Shown: positions 1 through 10,515, counted from the stretch's first letter. The stretch: DNA of 64,000 nucleotides from Conexibacter woesei DSM 14684 (GCF_000025265.1 NC_013739.1:5566001-5630000); one strand, 5' to 3'. Made by a program: numbers and translations. The notes: generated by a model from the letters alone, not told the origin.

Positions 1-1
1 C

Positions 2-511
2 CTCTCACGGCATGCCAAAGAGAACTTCATCCGCTCGCGGGGTCATGCTGCCACGAAGCTGCCAGGCTTTTCCGGCCTGCTCCTGGACATCATCAGCACG
101 CGTCCAGCCGTAGAAGTCAACGGCCGCGACTACAAGATGCTCCGCCTTCTTCGGGAACTCCCGGTCGAGACCCTGACAGAACACCTCGAAGACATACAGG
201 AGATCGCTCGTGCCGAGATGTCACGCGACATCATCAAGGCGGCGTGCTTCGTGGAGATCCTTCAACGAGCGACACTTTGGACAGATGCTGCCGAGTTAGC
301 TGAGGCGATCTTCAATGCGATCCCGGATACGACTGAAGATGCGATCGAGCGGGAGTCTGCTCTTCGCACTTTAGAGATTGCGCGAGCAGAGGACGCATTG
401 CAAGCGGGCAGCCCTGACATCGCCGAGCGCGCGTTTGAACGTGCAGCACAAGCAGTCGAACGCCGGGAGAGAGCGCTGAGAACTATGAGATATCCGTGGG
501 ACGAGACGTGA
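2..511 (+). CDS. Left-truncated helical protein of unknown function (element cargo)
   Basis: The reading frame is already open at the left edge, so only the C-terminal 169 residues are present; the ATG at 137 is probably internal. What is visible is almost entirely alpha-helical, rich in Ala and Glu, with paired helices such as those around nucleotides 240-480 that resemble a TPR-like or other helical scaffold. No catalytic motif is seen. The next gene begins inside its last codons (GTG 496, or GTG 508 overlapping the TGA by 4 bases), so the two are translationally coupled. Base composition is less GC-rich than the chromosomal genes to the right, fitting transferred DNA. I do not recognise the family. 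Confidence 0.6.
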   Translation, partial: LSRHAKENFIRSRGHAATKLPGFSGLLLDIISTRPAVEVNGRDYKMLRLLRELPVETLTEHLEDIQEIARAEMSRDIIKAACFVEILQRATLWTDAAELAEAIFNAIPDTTEDAIERESALRTLEIARAEDALQAGSPDIAERAFERAAQAVERRERALRTMRYPWDET

Positions 512-1959
512 AGCGATACCTCGCAGCACGCGCCACGGCTATCGAGGCATTGCGGCAGCCGAATCTCACAGCGGCCGAGCGCTCGGCCAAGCTCAAAGCC
601 GCTGGCGAACTACTGTCACAGAGCATCGCGCCGGAAGATCAAGGGATCGAAGCCGAGACTCGCCGCGGTTACGCCCAGGCCCTGCTGGCACTTGGAGAGC
701 TTGAGCGCTGGGATGCAGAGACTCTCTCGGCGGGCATGGATGCCGATCGGTTTCAGCGGGCGGCAGCACGACGCGCAAGGATGGCCGCGTCGGGGCTCGT
801 TCGTGACGAGGCGCTCATGGCCCCGTTGCACGGTGTACTCGTAGCCATCGAGTCCATCGCCGAACCCGACGAGCGCCATCCGGTGCGTGCCGCCTTGCTT
901 GCGGTCCCGCTCCCCATCCCACTGATCCCGCCGCGAAGTCGAACGACTGCTCCGATCGAACAGACTCCAGCAGCAAGAGAGCCAGTGCCGCGCGGCGCCA
1001 TCATCACGTCCGTCGATGGAAGCCCAGTTACTGCGACGCATGTGGTGGCACCGCACAAGGTTCATCAACTGCATGTCGAGGCGCGCGTACTTGACTGGCC
1101 GGACGGTGCGGACGAACTTGTTCTCCGTTATGTATCCCGTTGGCCGCGAACTGCCGCGGAAGTTACAGATATCCTTATCCGCCGACCGGCCGAGCAAGTA
1201 GAAGGTGTGTGGGCCGGCTCAGGAGAGGGCCATCTCATTCTTCACGCAGGAGCGGCCGACCCGCTGTCAACAGTGCGCTTTGCTATCAACGGCGCGTTTG
1301 GTGTTGGGGAGGATTCGACGCCTTTTCGCGTGATTGGATATGACGAGCTTGCGGTACGCACTTTCGATGCCCTCCAAGATGTAATTACCGGCGCACAGAC
1401 GCTCGACGCACGCATCCTCGCCATGCTCGCGGAGTTGCGCGATGCCCGGTTCGCGCCAGACGAGCAGCCTGCGTTCGGCCGACTGCTTGGCGCCGTGGCG
1501 AAAGCCGCGGTTCGCATCATCGCGGATCGCCAGTTCCCCGAAGGCAGCAATCCGACTGAGAAGGAGTTTCAGACGGAGCTTGTGAAGCGCCTGGCGATGG
1601 TGAGTGAACTTGAAGGCCGGATTGTCGAGCACGCTTGGCAAGGTGGCGGTCCGACCGACATCTCTCACGACGGGATCGTCGCAGAATTGAAGGTTTCGAG
1701 AACAAGACCGGTCACACTCGCCAATGCCAGAGACTTCATCGACCAGACCACGCAGTACGCCAGCGCTGACCAGCGACAACTTTCGATTCTCGTCGTTCTA
1801 GACATGACCAGAAAGGACGCGCCACCGGGCGTCCTTTCGAACACAATAGGTTGGCTCGCTCCAAAGCTGCACGCTCTCGACGAGCCGGACCATCCGTCAA
1901 GAACCGCCGTGGTGGTCGTCAACGGGAACCTGCCAGTTCCCAGTGCCTGGTCGCGCTGA
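508..1959 (+). CDS. PD-(D/E)XK nuclease-like protein (element cargo)
   Basis: The protein has about 483 residues. The N-terminal third is helical, the middle (nucleotides about 1000-1320) is beta-rich, and the C-terminal 150 residues look like a PD-(D/E)XK nuclease fold. In the frame counted from GTG 496, Asp388 lies in a GGPTDIS segment, followed nine residues later by a Glu-Leu-Lys triad (E397, K399) and then strand-forming sequence. Start choice: GTG 508 overlaps the upstream TGA in a GTGA arrangement; GTG 496 in the same frame is possible. It is coupled to the upstream helical gene and sits on the element carrying the serine recombinase, which is the usual setting of defence cargo. The nuclease assignment rests on the motif only, and the target is unknown. 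Confidence 0.65.
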   Translation: MKRYLAARATAIEALRQPNLTAAERSAKLKAAGELLSQSIAPEDQGIEAETRRGYAQALLALGELERWDAETLSAGMDADRFQRAAARRARMAASGLVRDEALMAPLHGVLVAIESIAEPDERHPVRAALLAVPLPIPLIPPRSRTTAPIEQTPAAREPVPRGAIITSVDGSPVTATHVVAPHKVHQLHVEARVLDWPDGADELVLRYVSRWPRTAAEVTDILIRRPAEQVEGVWAGSGEGHLILHAGAADPLSTVRFAINGAFGVGEDSTPFRVIGYDELAVRTFDALQDVITGAQTLDARILAMLAELRDARFAPDEQPAFGRLLGAVAKAAVRIIADRQFPEGSNPTEKEFQTELVKRLAMVSELEGRIVEHAWQGGGPTDISHDGIVAELKVSRTRPVTLANARDFIDQTTQYASADQRQLSILVVLDMTRKDAPPGVLSNTIGWLAPKLHALDEPDHPSRTAVVVVNGNLPVPSAWSR

Positions 1960-2017
1960 CTCTTACCGGCTGCGGAGAGCGCCTGTACCGCTAACCCAAC
2001 CGTATCGACGTTCATCA

Positions 2018-2530
2018 GTGGGATGCGCCTCGCCGGCCAACCACCCATTGACGACATCCAGATCAGCTCGCTCGCACGCCCGACCGCGTCTCGCGATCGT
2101 TCCGACCTCGCTCAGAGAGGCGAACGCCTTTGTCGCTGAGCACCATCGCCATAACCGTCCGGTAGCCGCCGGCGTCTGCGTCGTCGCCGTCAAGGCAGAC
2201 GACCGCCTCTGCGGCGTCGCCATCCTCGGCCGTCCCGTCGCACGCAAGCTCGAGGACGGCTTCACCGCCGAGGTCCGGCGCGTCTGCACCGACGGTACGC
2301 CCAACGCCTGCTCGATGCTCCTGCGGGCCGCATGGCGCGCCGCGAAGGCGCTCGGGTACCGCAACGTCATCACCTACACGCTCAGAGAGGAGGGCGGCGC
2401 ATCGTTGCGCGCCGCCGGGTTCAAGCTCGTCACCGACAGAGCCGGCGGCGGCAGATGGAGCAGCGGCGGACGCAGAGCCGCCGACACGCACCCGCTCGGC
2501 TACAAATGCCGCTGGGAGCTGCCGACGTGA
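2018..2530 (+). CDS. XF1762-like (GNAT-related) protein
   Basis: The core from about nucleotide 2086 matches the small XF1762-type family often found on phages, plasmids and integrative elements: REANAFVAEHHRHNRP, then a GVAILGRPVARKLEDG strand-loop, an EVRRVCTDGTPNACSML segment and an AWRAAKALGYR helix. The family resembles GNAT acetyltransferases, but its substrate is not known. The start is uncertain: the frame is open from 1943 (GTG), GTG 2018 and TTG 2048 are alternatives, and none has a clear ribosome-binding site. Conserved sequence begins only at about residue 24 of the version given here. It lies between the nuclease-like gene and the recombinase and is probably co-transcribed with both. 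Confidence 0.7.
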   Translation: MGCASPANHPLTTSRSARSHARPRLAIVPTSLREANAFVAEHHRHNRPVAAGVCVVAVKADDRLCGVAILGRPVARKLEDGFTAEVRRVCTDGTPNACSMLLRAAWRAAKALGYRNVITYTLREEGGASLRAAGFKLVTDRAGGGRWSSGGRRAADTHPLGYKCRWELPT

Positions 2531-2709
2531 GGCCGGGCGCGCCTCGCGATCTGCACAGGACAACCCGGGTGCTGCCGCACGGCGACGCCGATATCGAGCG
2601 TCGCGATCGGCAACTCCGGGTGATGGTCGCGTTCGTGCGCCGGGCGGCTGAGAGGAGCGGCCGCAGTGTCGGCGCGCGATCTTGCGAACGCAGCGCCCGT
2701 CTGGTCTAG
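2527..2709 (+). CDS. Possible 60-residue Arg-rich protein
   Basis: A GTG codon overlaps the TGA of the upstream acetyltransferase-like gene (GTGA), and the frame closes with TAG at 2707-2709, directly before the ATG of the recombinase at 2710. The translation is basic (many Arg), with a short helical centre (QLRVMVAFVRRAAERS), and matches no family I recognise. The head-to-tail packing supports a real coupled gene. The alternative is that it is only the leader between two larger genes. Confidence 0.3.
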   Translation: MRPGAPRDLHRTTRVLPHGDADIERRDRQLRVMVAFVRRAAERSGRSVGARSCERSARLV

Positions 2710-4548
<1,839 letters not shown>

Positions 4549-4559
4549 GCGGACCAAAG

Positions 4560-4588
4560 ATTCTAGCGCAGATCGCGTGCGAGGCGAA
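4560..4588 (-). promoter_or_regulatory. Promoter of tRNA-fMet
   Basis: On the minus strand, a TTCGCC -35-like box (4588-4583) and a TAGAAT -10 box (4565-4560) are separated by 17 bases. The -10 box lies 11 bases before the tRNA 5' end. Confidence 0.6.
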
Positions 4589-4638
4589 GTCCGCCTGGGG
4601 CGGCGACGGGCGGGAGCGGTGCCGCCTAGGATTCGCGC

Positions 4639-5568
4639 GTGGCCCGCGTCTTCGTCACCCGCCGCCTGCCGGGCGATGCGCTCGGCCGCCTCGCGGCGAG
4701 CGGGCACGAGACGGACGTGTGGGAACGACGGGAGCCGCCGCCGCGGGAGCAGCTGGTCGCGCGCGCCCGTGAGACGGACGCGCTGCTCTGCATGCTGACC
4801 GACCCGATCGACGGGCCGCTGCTCGACGCCTGCCCGCGGCTGCGGGTCGTGGCGAACTACGGCGTCGGCGTCGACAACATCGACCTCGCCGCCGCCGCGG
4901 AGCGGGGCGTGCCGGTCGGCAACACGCCCGACGTGCTCACCGACGCGAGCGCCGACCTCGCCTTCGCGCTGCTGCTCGCCGCCGCACGACGGCTGCCGCA
5001 GACCGCCGAAGACGTACGCAGCGGCCGCTGGGGCACGTGGGAACCCGACGGCTTCCTCGGCCATGACGTCACCGGCACGACGCTCGGGATCGTCGGCGCC
5101 GGCCGGATCGGCGAGGCGGTCGCGCGCCGCGCACGCGGCTTCGACATGACGGTGCTGACCGCCACGAGCCGCGCGGGCACACCGCTGCCGGAGCTGTTGG
5201 AGCGCTCCGACTTCGTCTCGCTGCACCTGCCGCTCACGCCCGCCACGCGCCACCTGATCGACGCCGCCGCGCTCCGGCGGATGAAGAGAACGGCGATCCT
5301 CGTCAACACCGCCCGCGGTCCGATCGTCGACACCGACGCGCTCACGCGCGCCCTGCACGACGGCACGATCGCCGGCGCGGCGCTCGACGTCACCGACCCC
5401 GAGCCGCTGCCGCCGAGCCATCCGCTGCTCGCCGCGCCCAACGTGCTCGTCGTGCCGCACATCGGCTCCGCGACGCCACGGACGCGCGCCCGCATGGCCG
5501 ACCTCGCCGTCGACAACGTGCTCGCCGGGCTCGCCGGCGAGCCGCTCCCCCACCCGGTCTCGGCGTGA
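4639..5568 (+). CDS. D-isomer 2-hydroxyacid dehydrogenase
   Basis: A 309-residue NAD(P)-dependent dehydrogenase of the D-2-hydroxyacid family (glyoxylate/hydroxypyruvate reductase type), reducing 2-oxo acids to D-2-hydroxy acids. It shows the dinucleotide motif GIVGAGRIG (about residue 154), the catalytic Arg in VNTARG (about 227), the Glu in DPEPL (about 257) and the catalytic His in PHIGSA (about 275). The GTG start is preceded by TAGGAT at 4627-4632 with only 6 bases between, so the mRNA is probably leaderless. Its TGA overlaps the GTG of the ppx gene by 4 bases, giving a two-gene operon. The exact substrate cannot be told from sequence. Confidence 0.88.
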   Translation: MARVFVTRRLPGDALGRLAASGHETDVWERREPPPREQLVARARETDALLCMLTDPIDGPLLDACPRLRVVANYGVGVDNIDLAAAAERGVPVGNTPDVLTDASADLAFALLLAAARRLPQTAEDVRSGRWGTWEPDGFLGHDVTGTTLGIVGAGRIGEAVARRARGFDMTVLTATSRAGTPLPELLERSDFVSLHLPLTPATRHLIDAAALRRMKRTAILVNTARGPIVDTDALTRALHDGTIAGAALDVTDPEPLPPSHPLLAAPNVLVVPHIGSATPRTRARMADLAVDNVLAGLAGEPLPHPVSA

Positions 5569-6512
5569 GCGGCACGGCCATGCGCGTCGGCGTCGTCGAC
5601 ATCGGCTCGAACTCGACCCGGCTGCTGATCGCCGACGTCGCGCCCGACGGGCGCATCGCAGAGCTGGACCGCCGTTCGCAGGTCACCCGCCTCGGCGACG
5701 GCGTCGACACGAGCGGCCGCCTCTCCGACGCCGCGATGGAACGCGTCTTCGCGACGCTCGGCGCCTACCGCACGGCGCTCGACGGCGCCGGCGTCGCGCC
5801 CGACGCGCGCCTCGCCGTCCTCACGAGCGCGGTCCGTGACGCCGCCAACGGCGCCGTCTTCACCGCCGCGGTGCGCGATCGCTACGGGCTCGACGCTCGC
5901 ACGATCGCGGGCGAGGAGGAGGCGCGGCTCACGTTCCTCGGCGCGACTCACGGGCGCCCGCCCGGCGACACGACGCCGCTGCTCGTGTTCGACATCGGCG
6001 GCGGCTCGACCGAGCTGGTCGTCGGCCACGCCGGCCACGTCGACTTCCACGTCTCGACGCAGGCGGGCGTCGTGCGCCAGACCGAACGCCACGTCCACCA
6101 CGATCCACCGCAGCCGCGCGAGCTGCAGGCGCTCGCCGACGAGCTGCGGGAGATCCTCGCCGAGCAGGTCCCGGCCGACGTCCGCTCACGCGCGCAGGCG
6201 GCGATCGGCGTCGCCGGCACGGCCACCTCGCTCGCCGCGATCGACCTCGAGCTGGAGCCGTACGACCCCGCCCGCGTGCACGGGCATGTCGCCGAGCTGG
6301 GCGACGCCGAGCTGGCGCTCGCGCGCCTCGCGCAGCTGCCGCTCGCCCAGCGCCGCGAGGTCCCCGGCCTGCACCCTGATCGCGCGCCGACCATCGTTGC
6401 CGGTATGGTGATCCTCATCGAGGTGCTTCGAGCGTTCGGATTCCGGCGTGTCGAGGTCTCCGAACACGATCTGCTCCACGGCGTCGCGCTCGAACGCGCA
6501 GGTGCCAGGTAG
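5565..6512 (+). CDS. Ppx/GppA family phosphatase
   Basis: A 315-residue member of the exopolyphosphatase / pppGpp phosphatase family, which removes terminal phosphate from polyphosphate or pppGpp. The ASKHA nucleotide-binding fold is visible: VDIGSNSTRLLI near the N-terminus, AGEEEARLTFLG in the middle, and FDIGGGSTELVVG as phosphate loop 2 (about residue 143). It is the short actinobacterial form, lacking the C-terminal HD-like domain of E. coli Ppx. The GTG at 5565 overlaps the previous stop; ATG 5580 is an alternative. Confidence 0.88.
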   Translation: MSGTAMRVGVVDIGSNSTRLLIADVAPDGRIAELDRRSQVTRLGDGVDTSGRLSDAAMERVFATLGAYRTALDGAGVAPDARLAVLTSAVRDAANGAVFTAAVRDRYGLDARTIAGEEEARLTFLGATHGRPPGDTTPLLVFDIGGGSTELVVGHAGHVDFHVSTQAGVVRQTERHVHHDPPQPRELQALADELREILAEQVPADVRSRAQAAIGVAGTATSLAAIDLELEPYDPARVHGHVAELGDAELALARLAQLPLAQRREVPGLHPDRAPTIVAGMVILIEVLRAFGFRRVEVSEHDLLHGVALERAGAR

Positions 6513-6683
6513 CGGACACGAACTGCTGCCATTACCCGAAACGGCACACGCGCCAAACAATGCTGGACGTATGTTCGATTGTTTGAGTACGAACCACTCG
6601 GGCAATATCGGCCTGTCGGGCATCGGGTTCGTGCAAGCGAGTCGATCGCCCGACCCATAGGTCCAGGCGAAGCCGCATAACAA

Positions 6684-6801
6684 CGGCGCCTCCCGCCGTC
6701 TGGGCCACTGAAAAGGCCCTTTCAAGGCACGTACCCCTGCCCGTCCTGATTGGGTCGCTTTGAGGAAACCGTCCGCATGACGCGGGCGGTTTCCTCTTTT
6801 T
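6684..6801 (+). ncRNA. Candidate small RNA A with C-rich loops
   Basis: An ACGGC/GCCGT hairpin with a GCCTCCC loop (about 6683-6699) is followed by a GGGCC/GGCCC hairpin, a C-rich stretch (GTACCCCTGCCCG) and the strong terminator at 6762-6801. The block CGGCGCCTCCC (6684-6694) recurs at 8792-8802 in the other long intergenic region, also followed by a C-rich loop and a terminal hairpin. C-rich loops plus a terminator recall the actinobacterial 6C RNA design, but I cannot confirm family membership. The 5' end and promoter are not identified. Confidence 0.3.
6762..6801 (+). terminator. Strong intrinsic terminator
   Basis: A 15-bp stem GAGGAAACCGTCCGC / GCGGGCGGTTTCCTC (6762-6776 and 6782-6796) with one G-U pair and a 5-nt loop, followed by TTTTT. 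It is directional for the plus strand, as there is no T-run on the minus side. Confidence 0.85.
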
Positions 6802-6934
6802 GGGTACGGACGCGTACTCGAACAGCCGGTGGCGCGACCACAATCGACCACGGTGCGCGGGCGCGCGCCGGCAATCCAGAGCGGCAACGCGCCCAGCCCG
6901 ACCGCTGACGCGCCGCCCCCGGCAGCCCCAGCGC

Positions 6935-8584
6935 CTACGCCAGGTTCGACTTGCGCGGGTAGACGACCGTCGGGTCTGTCAGAACGTTGACAAGCGCCGG
7001 CACCCCGGCCGAGAACGCGCGGTCGAGCGCGCCGCGCAACTGCTCCGGCCGTTCGACCAGCTCGCCGTGGCCGCCGAGCGCGCCGACGACCTCGTCGTAG
7101 CGCGTCCCAGGCCGCAGCTCGGCCGCGACCGAGTAGCCGTAGAGGAACTCCATCGGGTGCTTCTCCAGCGCCCAGATGCCGTTGTTGCCCATCACGCCGA
7201 CGACGTTGACGCCGTGGCGCGCGAGCGTGTCGAACTCCAGTCCCGAGAAGCCGAACGCGCCGTCGCCGAGCAGCAGCACGACCTGCCGCTCCGGTCTCGC
7301 GATCTTCGCCGCCAGCGCGTACCCAGGCCCCGTGCCGAGGCAGCCGAACGGGCCCGGGTCCAACCAGCAGCCGGGCTCGTAGGAGTCGACCACGCGGCCG
7401 GCGTAGGAGACGAAGTCGCCGCCGTCGCAGACGACGATCGCATTGCGGTCGATCACCTCGGCGAGGCCCTTGTAGACCCGCATCGGGTGCAACGGCGCGC
7501 GCTCGTCGTTGAGCTCCAGCGCCTCCGCCGCGTGCTTCTCCTCCTCGACCGCGCGCAGCTGCTCGTGCCAGCGCGTGCGGTCGGGACCGCCGGCCGCCGC
7601 CTCGCGCAGCGCGTCCAGCGTCGCCGGCAGCGCGCCGTACAGCTCCGCCGCGACCGTGCGCGGGTGGTCGCGCACCGGCTCTGCGACGTCGATCGAGATC
7701 AGCTCCGTCTCGGCGCCGAACGACTCGCCGAAGCCGAGCCGGAAGTCCATCGGCACGCCGATCACGAGCGCGACGTCGGCGCCCTTCAGCGCGGCGCCAC
7801 GAGCGCGCGAGAAGAACAGCTCGTGGTCGGCCGGCACGCAGCCGCGCGCGAGCCCGTTGAGGAAGACCGGGACGCCGAGCTGCTCGGCGAGCGCCCGCAG
7901 CGCTGCCTCGCCATGGCCCCAGTAGAGGTTCGTCCCCGCCATGATCACCGGGCGCTCGGCCTGCGCGAGCAGCGCGCCGGCCCGCTCGATCGCGTTGCCG
8001 TCGGCGCCGGGGCCGAGGTGCGGCGCCAGCAGCGCCGCGTCGCTCGCCGGCTCCTGCGCCTCGCTGAAGACGTGGTCCATCGCGAAGTCGAGGAACGCCG
8101 GCCCGGAATGCGGCGTCATCGCGACGCGCAGCGCGTCGTCGACGAGCCCCGGGATCTCGGCGGTGCCGTCCGGCGTCGCCGCGAGCTTCGTCAGCGGGCG
8201 CACGAACGGGACGTGGTCGATCTCCTGCAGCGAGCCACGCCCCCAGCGCAGCGCCGGCGCGCGGCCGCCGAGCACGAGCACGGGCGAGTTGTTCGACTGC
8301 GCCGAGGCGATCGCGCTCATCGCGTTGGTCACGCCCGGGCCGGCGGTCACTGCCGCAACCCCCGGCGTGCGCGTGACCTTCGCCCAGCCCTCGGCGGCGA
8401 ACGCCGCGGCCTGCTCGTGGCGGACGTCGACGATGTCGATGCCCTCTGCGCGGCAGCCGTCGTAGATCGGGAAGATGTGACCGCCTGAGAGCGTGAAGAG
8501 CTTCGTGACGCCGTGGGCCTTGAGGCGGCGCGCGATCAGGCGCCCGCCGTGCAGCCGCGTCTCCTGCTGCGTGTCGGTTGACAT
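6935..8584 (-). CDS. Thiamine pyrophosphate enzyme, acetolactate synthase-like
   Basis: A 549-residue TPP-dependent enzyme with the three-domain layout of acetolactate synthase, benzoylformate decarboxylase and 2-hydroxyacyl-CoA lyase. The N-terminal PYR domain carries the cofactor-activating Glu in [13 protein letters not shown] (about residue 57), followed by [14 protein letters not shown]. The C-terminal PP domain has the Mg-TPP motif [15 protein letters not shown] ending in NN (about residues 444-475). No regulatory subunit gene is adjacent and no branched-chain amino-acid genes are nearby, so a biosynthetic IlvB role is not supported; a lyase or decarboxylase of unknown substrate is more likely. 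A TAGAGT box 6 bases before the ATG suggests leaderless expression. Confidence 0.85.
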   Translation of the reverse strand: MSTDTQQETRLHGGRLIARRLKAHGVTKLFTLSGGHIFPIYDGCRAEGIDIVDVRHEQAAAFAAEGWAKVTRTPGVAAVTAGPGVTNAMSAIASAQSNNSPVLVLGGRAPALRWGRGSLQEIDHVPFVRPLTKLAATPDGTAEIPGLVDDALRVAMTPHSGPAFLDFAMDHVFSEAQEPASDAALLAPHLGPGADGNAIERAGALLAQAERPVIMAGTNLYWGHGEAALRALAEQLGVPVFLNGLARGCVPADHELFFSRARGAALKGADVALVIGVPMDFRLGFGESFGAETELISIDVAEPVRDHPRTVAAELYGALPATLDALREAAAGGPDRTRWHEQLRAVEEEKHAAEALELNDERAPLHPMRVYKGLAEVIDRNAIVVCDGGDFVSYAGRVVDSYEPGCWLDPGPFGCLGTGPGYALAAKIARPERQVVLLLGDGAFGFSGLEFDTLARHGVNVVGVMGNNGIWALEKHPMEFLYGYSVAAELRPGTRYDEVVGALGGHGELVERPEQLRGALDRAFSAGVPALVNVLTDPTVVYPRKSNLA

Positions 8585-8651
8585 GCGCCGACTCTAGCCA
8601 GGCGGCCAGGGTCGATGAGCTGGTACGTCCATGCGCGCCGTTTCGTACAAG

Positions 8652-8680
8652 TTGAAGAGGCTGTATGAGCTTCGTATGAC
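8652..8680 (+). promoter_or_regulatory. Candidate plus-strand promoter
   Basis: TTGAAG (8652-8657), 17 bases, TATGAC (8675-8680). No plus-strand protein-coding gene follows, so if active it would drive the candidate small RNA. Confidence 0.4.
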
Positions 8681-8686
8681 GGCGGA

Positions 8687-8912
8687 CACAGGGGTTGCAC
8701 GGTCCTGTGCAAGCGCGCATGATGCGCATTGGGCGAGGAGATGGCACGACCTCTTCGATCCCGACATATGACCGGGTGAGCCGACCGACCTCGGCGCCTC
8801 CCAACGCCCGGTCCGCGACGCACTGCTCCGGGCGGGTATGGACCCCCGACCTCGCCCGCCCCTTCGGAGCCGTCGACAACAGGAGAGGTCCGGAAGGATT
8901 CCGGGCCTCTTC
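8687..8912 (+). ncRNA. Candidate small RNA B with C-rich loops
   Basis: It starts just after the promoter-like pair at 8652-8680. It contains GGCG-CCTCCCAA-CGCC (about 8793-8808), a CGGGCG/CGCCCG stem with a GGACCCCCG loop (about 8823-8850), and an 11-bp hairpin (8885-8895 with 8899-8909) that could end transcription, although its T-run is weak. It shares CGGCGCCTCCC and overall layout with the candidate at 6684. No family was recognised with confidence. Confidence 0.35.
8884..8912 (+). terminator. Terminator-like hairpin
   Basis: GAGGTCCGGAA / TTCCGGGCCTC with one G-U pair and a 3-nt loop, extended by an A-T pair, followed by TTC rather than a long T-run. It is a weak terminator by sequence. 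Confidence 0.45.
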
Positions 8913-8925
8913 TGCGTGACGGGGC

Positions 8926-10515
8926 TCAGGGCGAGGGAACGACCTCGCCGCGCGGATCGGTCCGCGGCTCGGTGCCGTCCGGCGAACCCGCCGCCGTCGC
9001 GCCGAACGCCTTGGGCGCCCACAGCTGCACGCGCTCGGCCTTGCCCTTCAACGGCACCGCCGGCCGGTTCTCGAAGCGGCCGTGGTCCTCTCTGAGCAAC
9101 CGGCGCGTCGCCTCCGTGACGAGGACGGTGTCGCCCGTCTGCCGGGTCACCTGCTCGACGCGGTCGGCCGTGTTGACCGGGTCGCCGATGACGGTGAACT
9201 CGACGTGCCCGCCACCGCCGATCGTGCCCGCGATGACCGAGCCGGAGTTGACGCCGATCCCGACCTGCACGTCGTCGTCGTAGCGGTCGCGGACCGCGGC
9301 GGCGACCTCGAGCGCGGCCGCGACGGCACGGTCGGCGTGGTCCTCCAGCGGCTCCGGCGCGCCGAAGATCGCCAGCAGCCCGTCGCCGACGTACTTGTCG
9401 GCACGCCCGCCGCGGCGCTCGATGATCGGCACGACGAGGCCGTAGAACTCGTTGAGGAAGTCGACGACCCTGCGCGCGGTCGCCTGCTCGGCCTTGCGCG
9501 TGAAGTCTCTGATGTCGAGCACGAGCACCGACACCTCGTGCTCCTCGCCGTCGAGGTGGGTGCCGTCGCGCAGCACCATCTCGGCGATGTCGGGCCCGAC
9601 GTAGGCGTCGAACGCCTCGCTCAGCCGCTCGCGCTCGTAGAGGCCGGCGACCATGTCGTTGAACGAGCGCGCCAACCGCCCCGTCTCGTCGGTCGAGACG
9701 ACGGGGACGCGCGTGCTGAGATCGCCTCGGCGGACGCGCTCGGTCGCCGCGCGCAGCTGGTCGATCGGGTCGAAGATCGAGCGCGACAGCAGCACCGTCA
9801 GCTCCATCGAGATGATGAACGCGACCGCGACCGCGACGACGACGGCGGGACCGAGGTCGTCGAGCCGCGCGTCGTGACGGTTCATCTCGATGCCCGCGAC
9901 GATCACGCCCGTGAGGATGTTGATCGCCGGCAGGCCGATCAGCAGCCGCCGCCGCAGCGAGAGGCCGGCGCGGCCGGGGTCGAAGTCGTCGGGCATGTGC
10001 AGCGCGACGTCCTCCAGCACGGGCCGCAGCAGCGACTCCATGAAGAAGAAGCGCAGGACCGCGCCGTACAGCAGCGTCAGCAGCATGCCGACGAGGATCG
10101 CCAGCGCCGAGTACGGCCGCAGGTGCAGCTCCAGCGTCGCGAACGCCGCGAACGGCACGATCACGAGCGCGATCGGCACCGTCGGCACGCGGCGCGTGTA
10201 GTCGGACGGCATGCTCGCGAGCGCGCGCCAGGCAGCGGCGGTCGCCGCGCGGTCGCGCGCACCGTCGAGCCAGGCTCTGACCGGGCGCAGGAGCCGCCGC
10301 GCGAGCACCGTGGAGCTCACGTTGTCGAGGGCCACCAGCAGCTCGGCTACCACCAGCAGCAGGACGAAGGTCTGGTTGCTCATCGGCTGGTAGAGCCTGA
10401 GCAGGACGATTCCGCCGAGCGCCAGAAGGTGCGCGATCTGGAACTGGAGGACGACGACAGTCAGCGGGTAGCGCCGGCCGAGCCGGCGATACGCATATCG
10501 CAGTACCCGGTCCAT
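8926..10515 (-). CDS. Membrane-bound class III adenylate/guanylate cyclase with HAMP domain
   Basis: A 529-residue protein. The N-terminal half has several hydrophobic segments (about residues 15-40, 47-66, 110-165 and 200-235). A HAMP-like linker (SIFDPIDQLRAATERVRRGD, about 245-295) follows, then a class III nucleotide cyclase domain (about 320-500). Metal-binding Asp residues are present in VLVLDIRDFT and KYVGDGLLAIFG, and a purine-selecting Asp plus transition-state Asn/Arg are in GDPVNTADR. It should make cAMP from ATP on the cytoplasmic side in response to a membrane or envelope signal. The hydrophobic half differs from the usual six-helix cyclase anchor and its ligand is unknown. It is not obviously in an operon. 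Confidence 0.9.
   Translation of the reverse strand: MDRVLRYAYRRLGRRYPLTVVVLQFQIAHLLALGGIVLLRLYQPMSNQTFVLLLVVAELLVALDNVSSTVLARRLLRPVRAWLDGARDRAATAAAWRALASMPSDYTRRVPTVPIALVIVPFAAFATLELHLRPYSALAILVGMLLTLLYGAVLRFFFMESLLRPVLEDVALHMPDDFDPGRAGLSLRRRLLIGLPAINILTGVIVAGIEMNRHDARLDDLGPAVVVAVAVAFIISMELTVLLSRSIFDPIDQLRAATERVRRGDLSTRVPVVSTDETGRLARSFNDMVAGLYERERLSEAFDAYVGPDIAEMVLRDGTHLDGEEHEVSVLVLDIRDFTRKAEQATARRVVDFLNEFYGLVVPIIERRGGRADKYVGDGLLAIFGAPEPLEDHADRAVAAALEVAAAVRDRYDDDVQVGIGVNSGSVIAGTIGGGGHVEFTVIGDPVNTADRVEQVTRQTGDTVLVTEATRRLLREDHGRFENRPAVPLKGKAERVQLWAPKAFGATAAGSPDGTEPRTDPRGEVVPSP

Larger units (their letters stand above)
6513..6934. other. 422-bp convergent intergenic region
   Basis: It separates the end of the ppx gene (plus) from the end of the TPP-enzyme gene (minus). 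No convincing protein-coding frame is present. It holds a strong plus-strand terminator at 6762-6801 that is 250 bases beyond the ppx stop, and C-rich hairpins just before it, listed separately as a candidate small RNA. Confidence 0.6.
8585..8925. other. 341-bp intergenic region
   Basis: It lies between two minus-strand genes. No supported protein-coding frame is seen. On the minus side it holds the -10 box of the TPP-enzyme gene (8591-8596). On the plus side it holds a promoter-like pair at 8652-8680, palindromic GCGCATGATGCGC, and the candidate small RNA described separately. Confidence 0.6.

Noticed and set aside
6448-6660. 70-residue frame after the ppx gene
   Set aside because: Begins inside ppx in another frame, no ribosome-binding site, no recognisable content.
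6700-6720. GCCACTG as part of a cobalamin riboswitch
   Set aside because: Only one short box matches; the other conserved cobalamin-element blocks are absent and no cobalamin gene follows.
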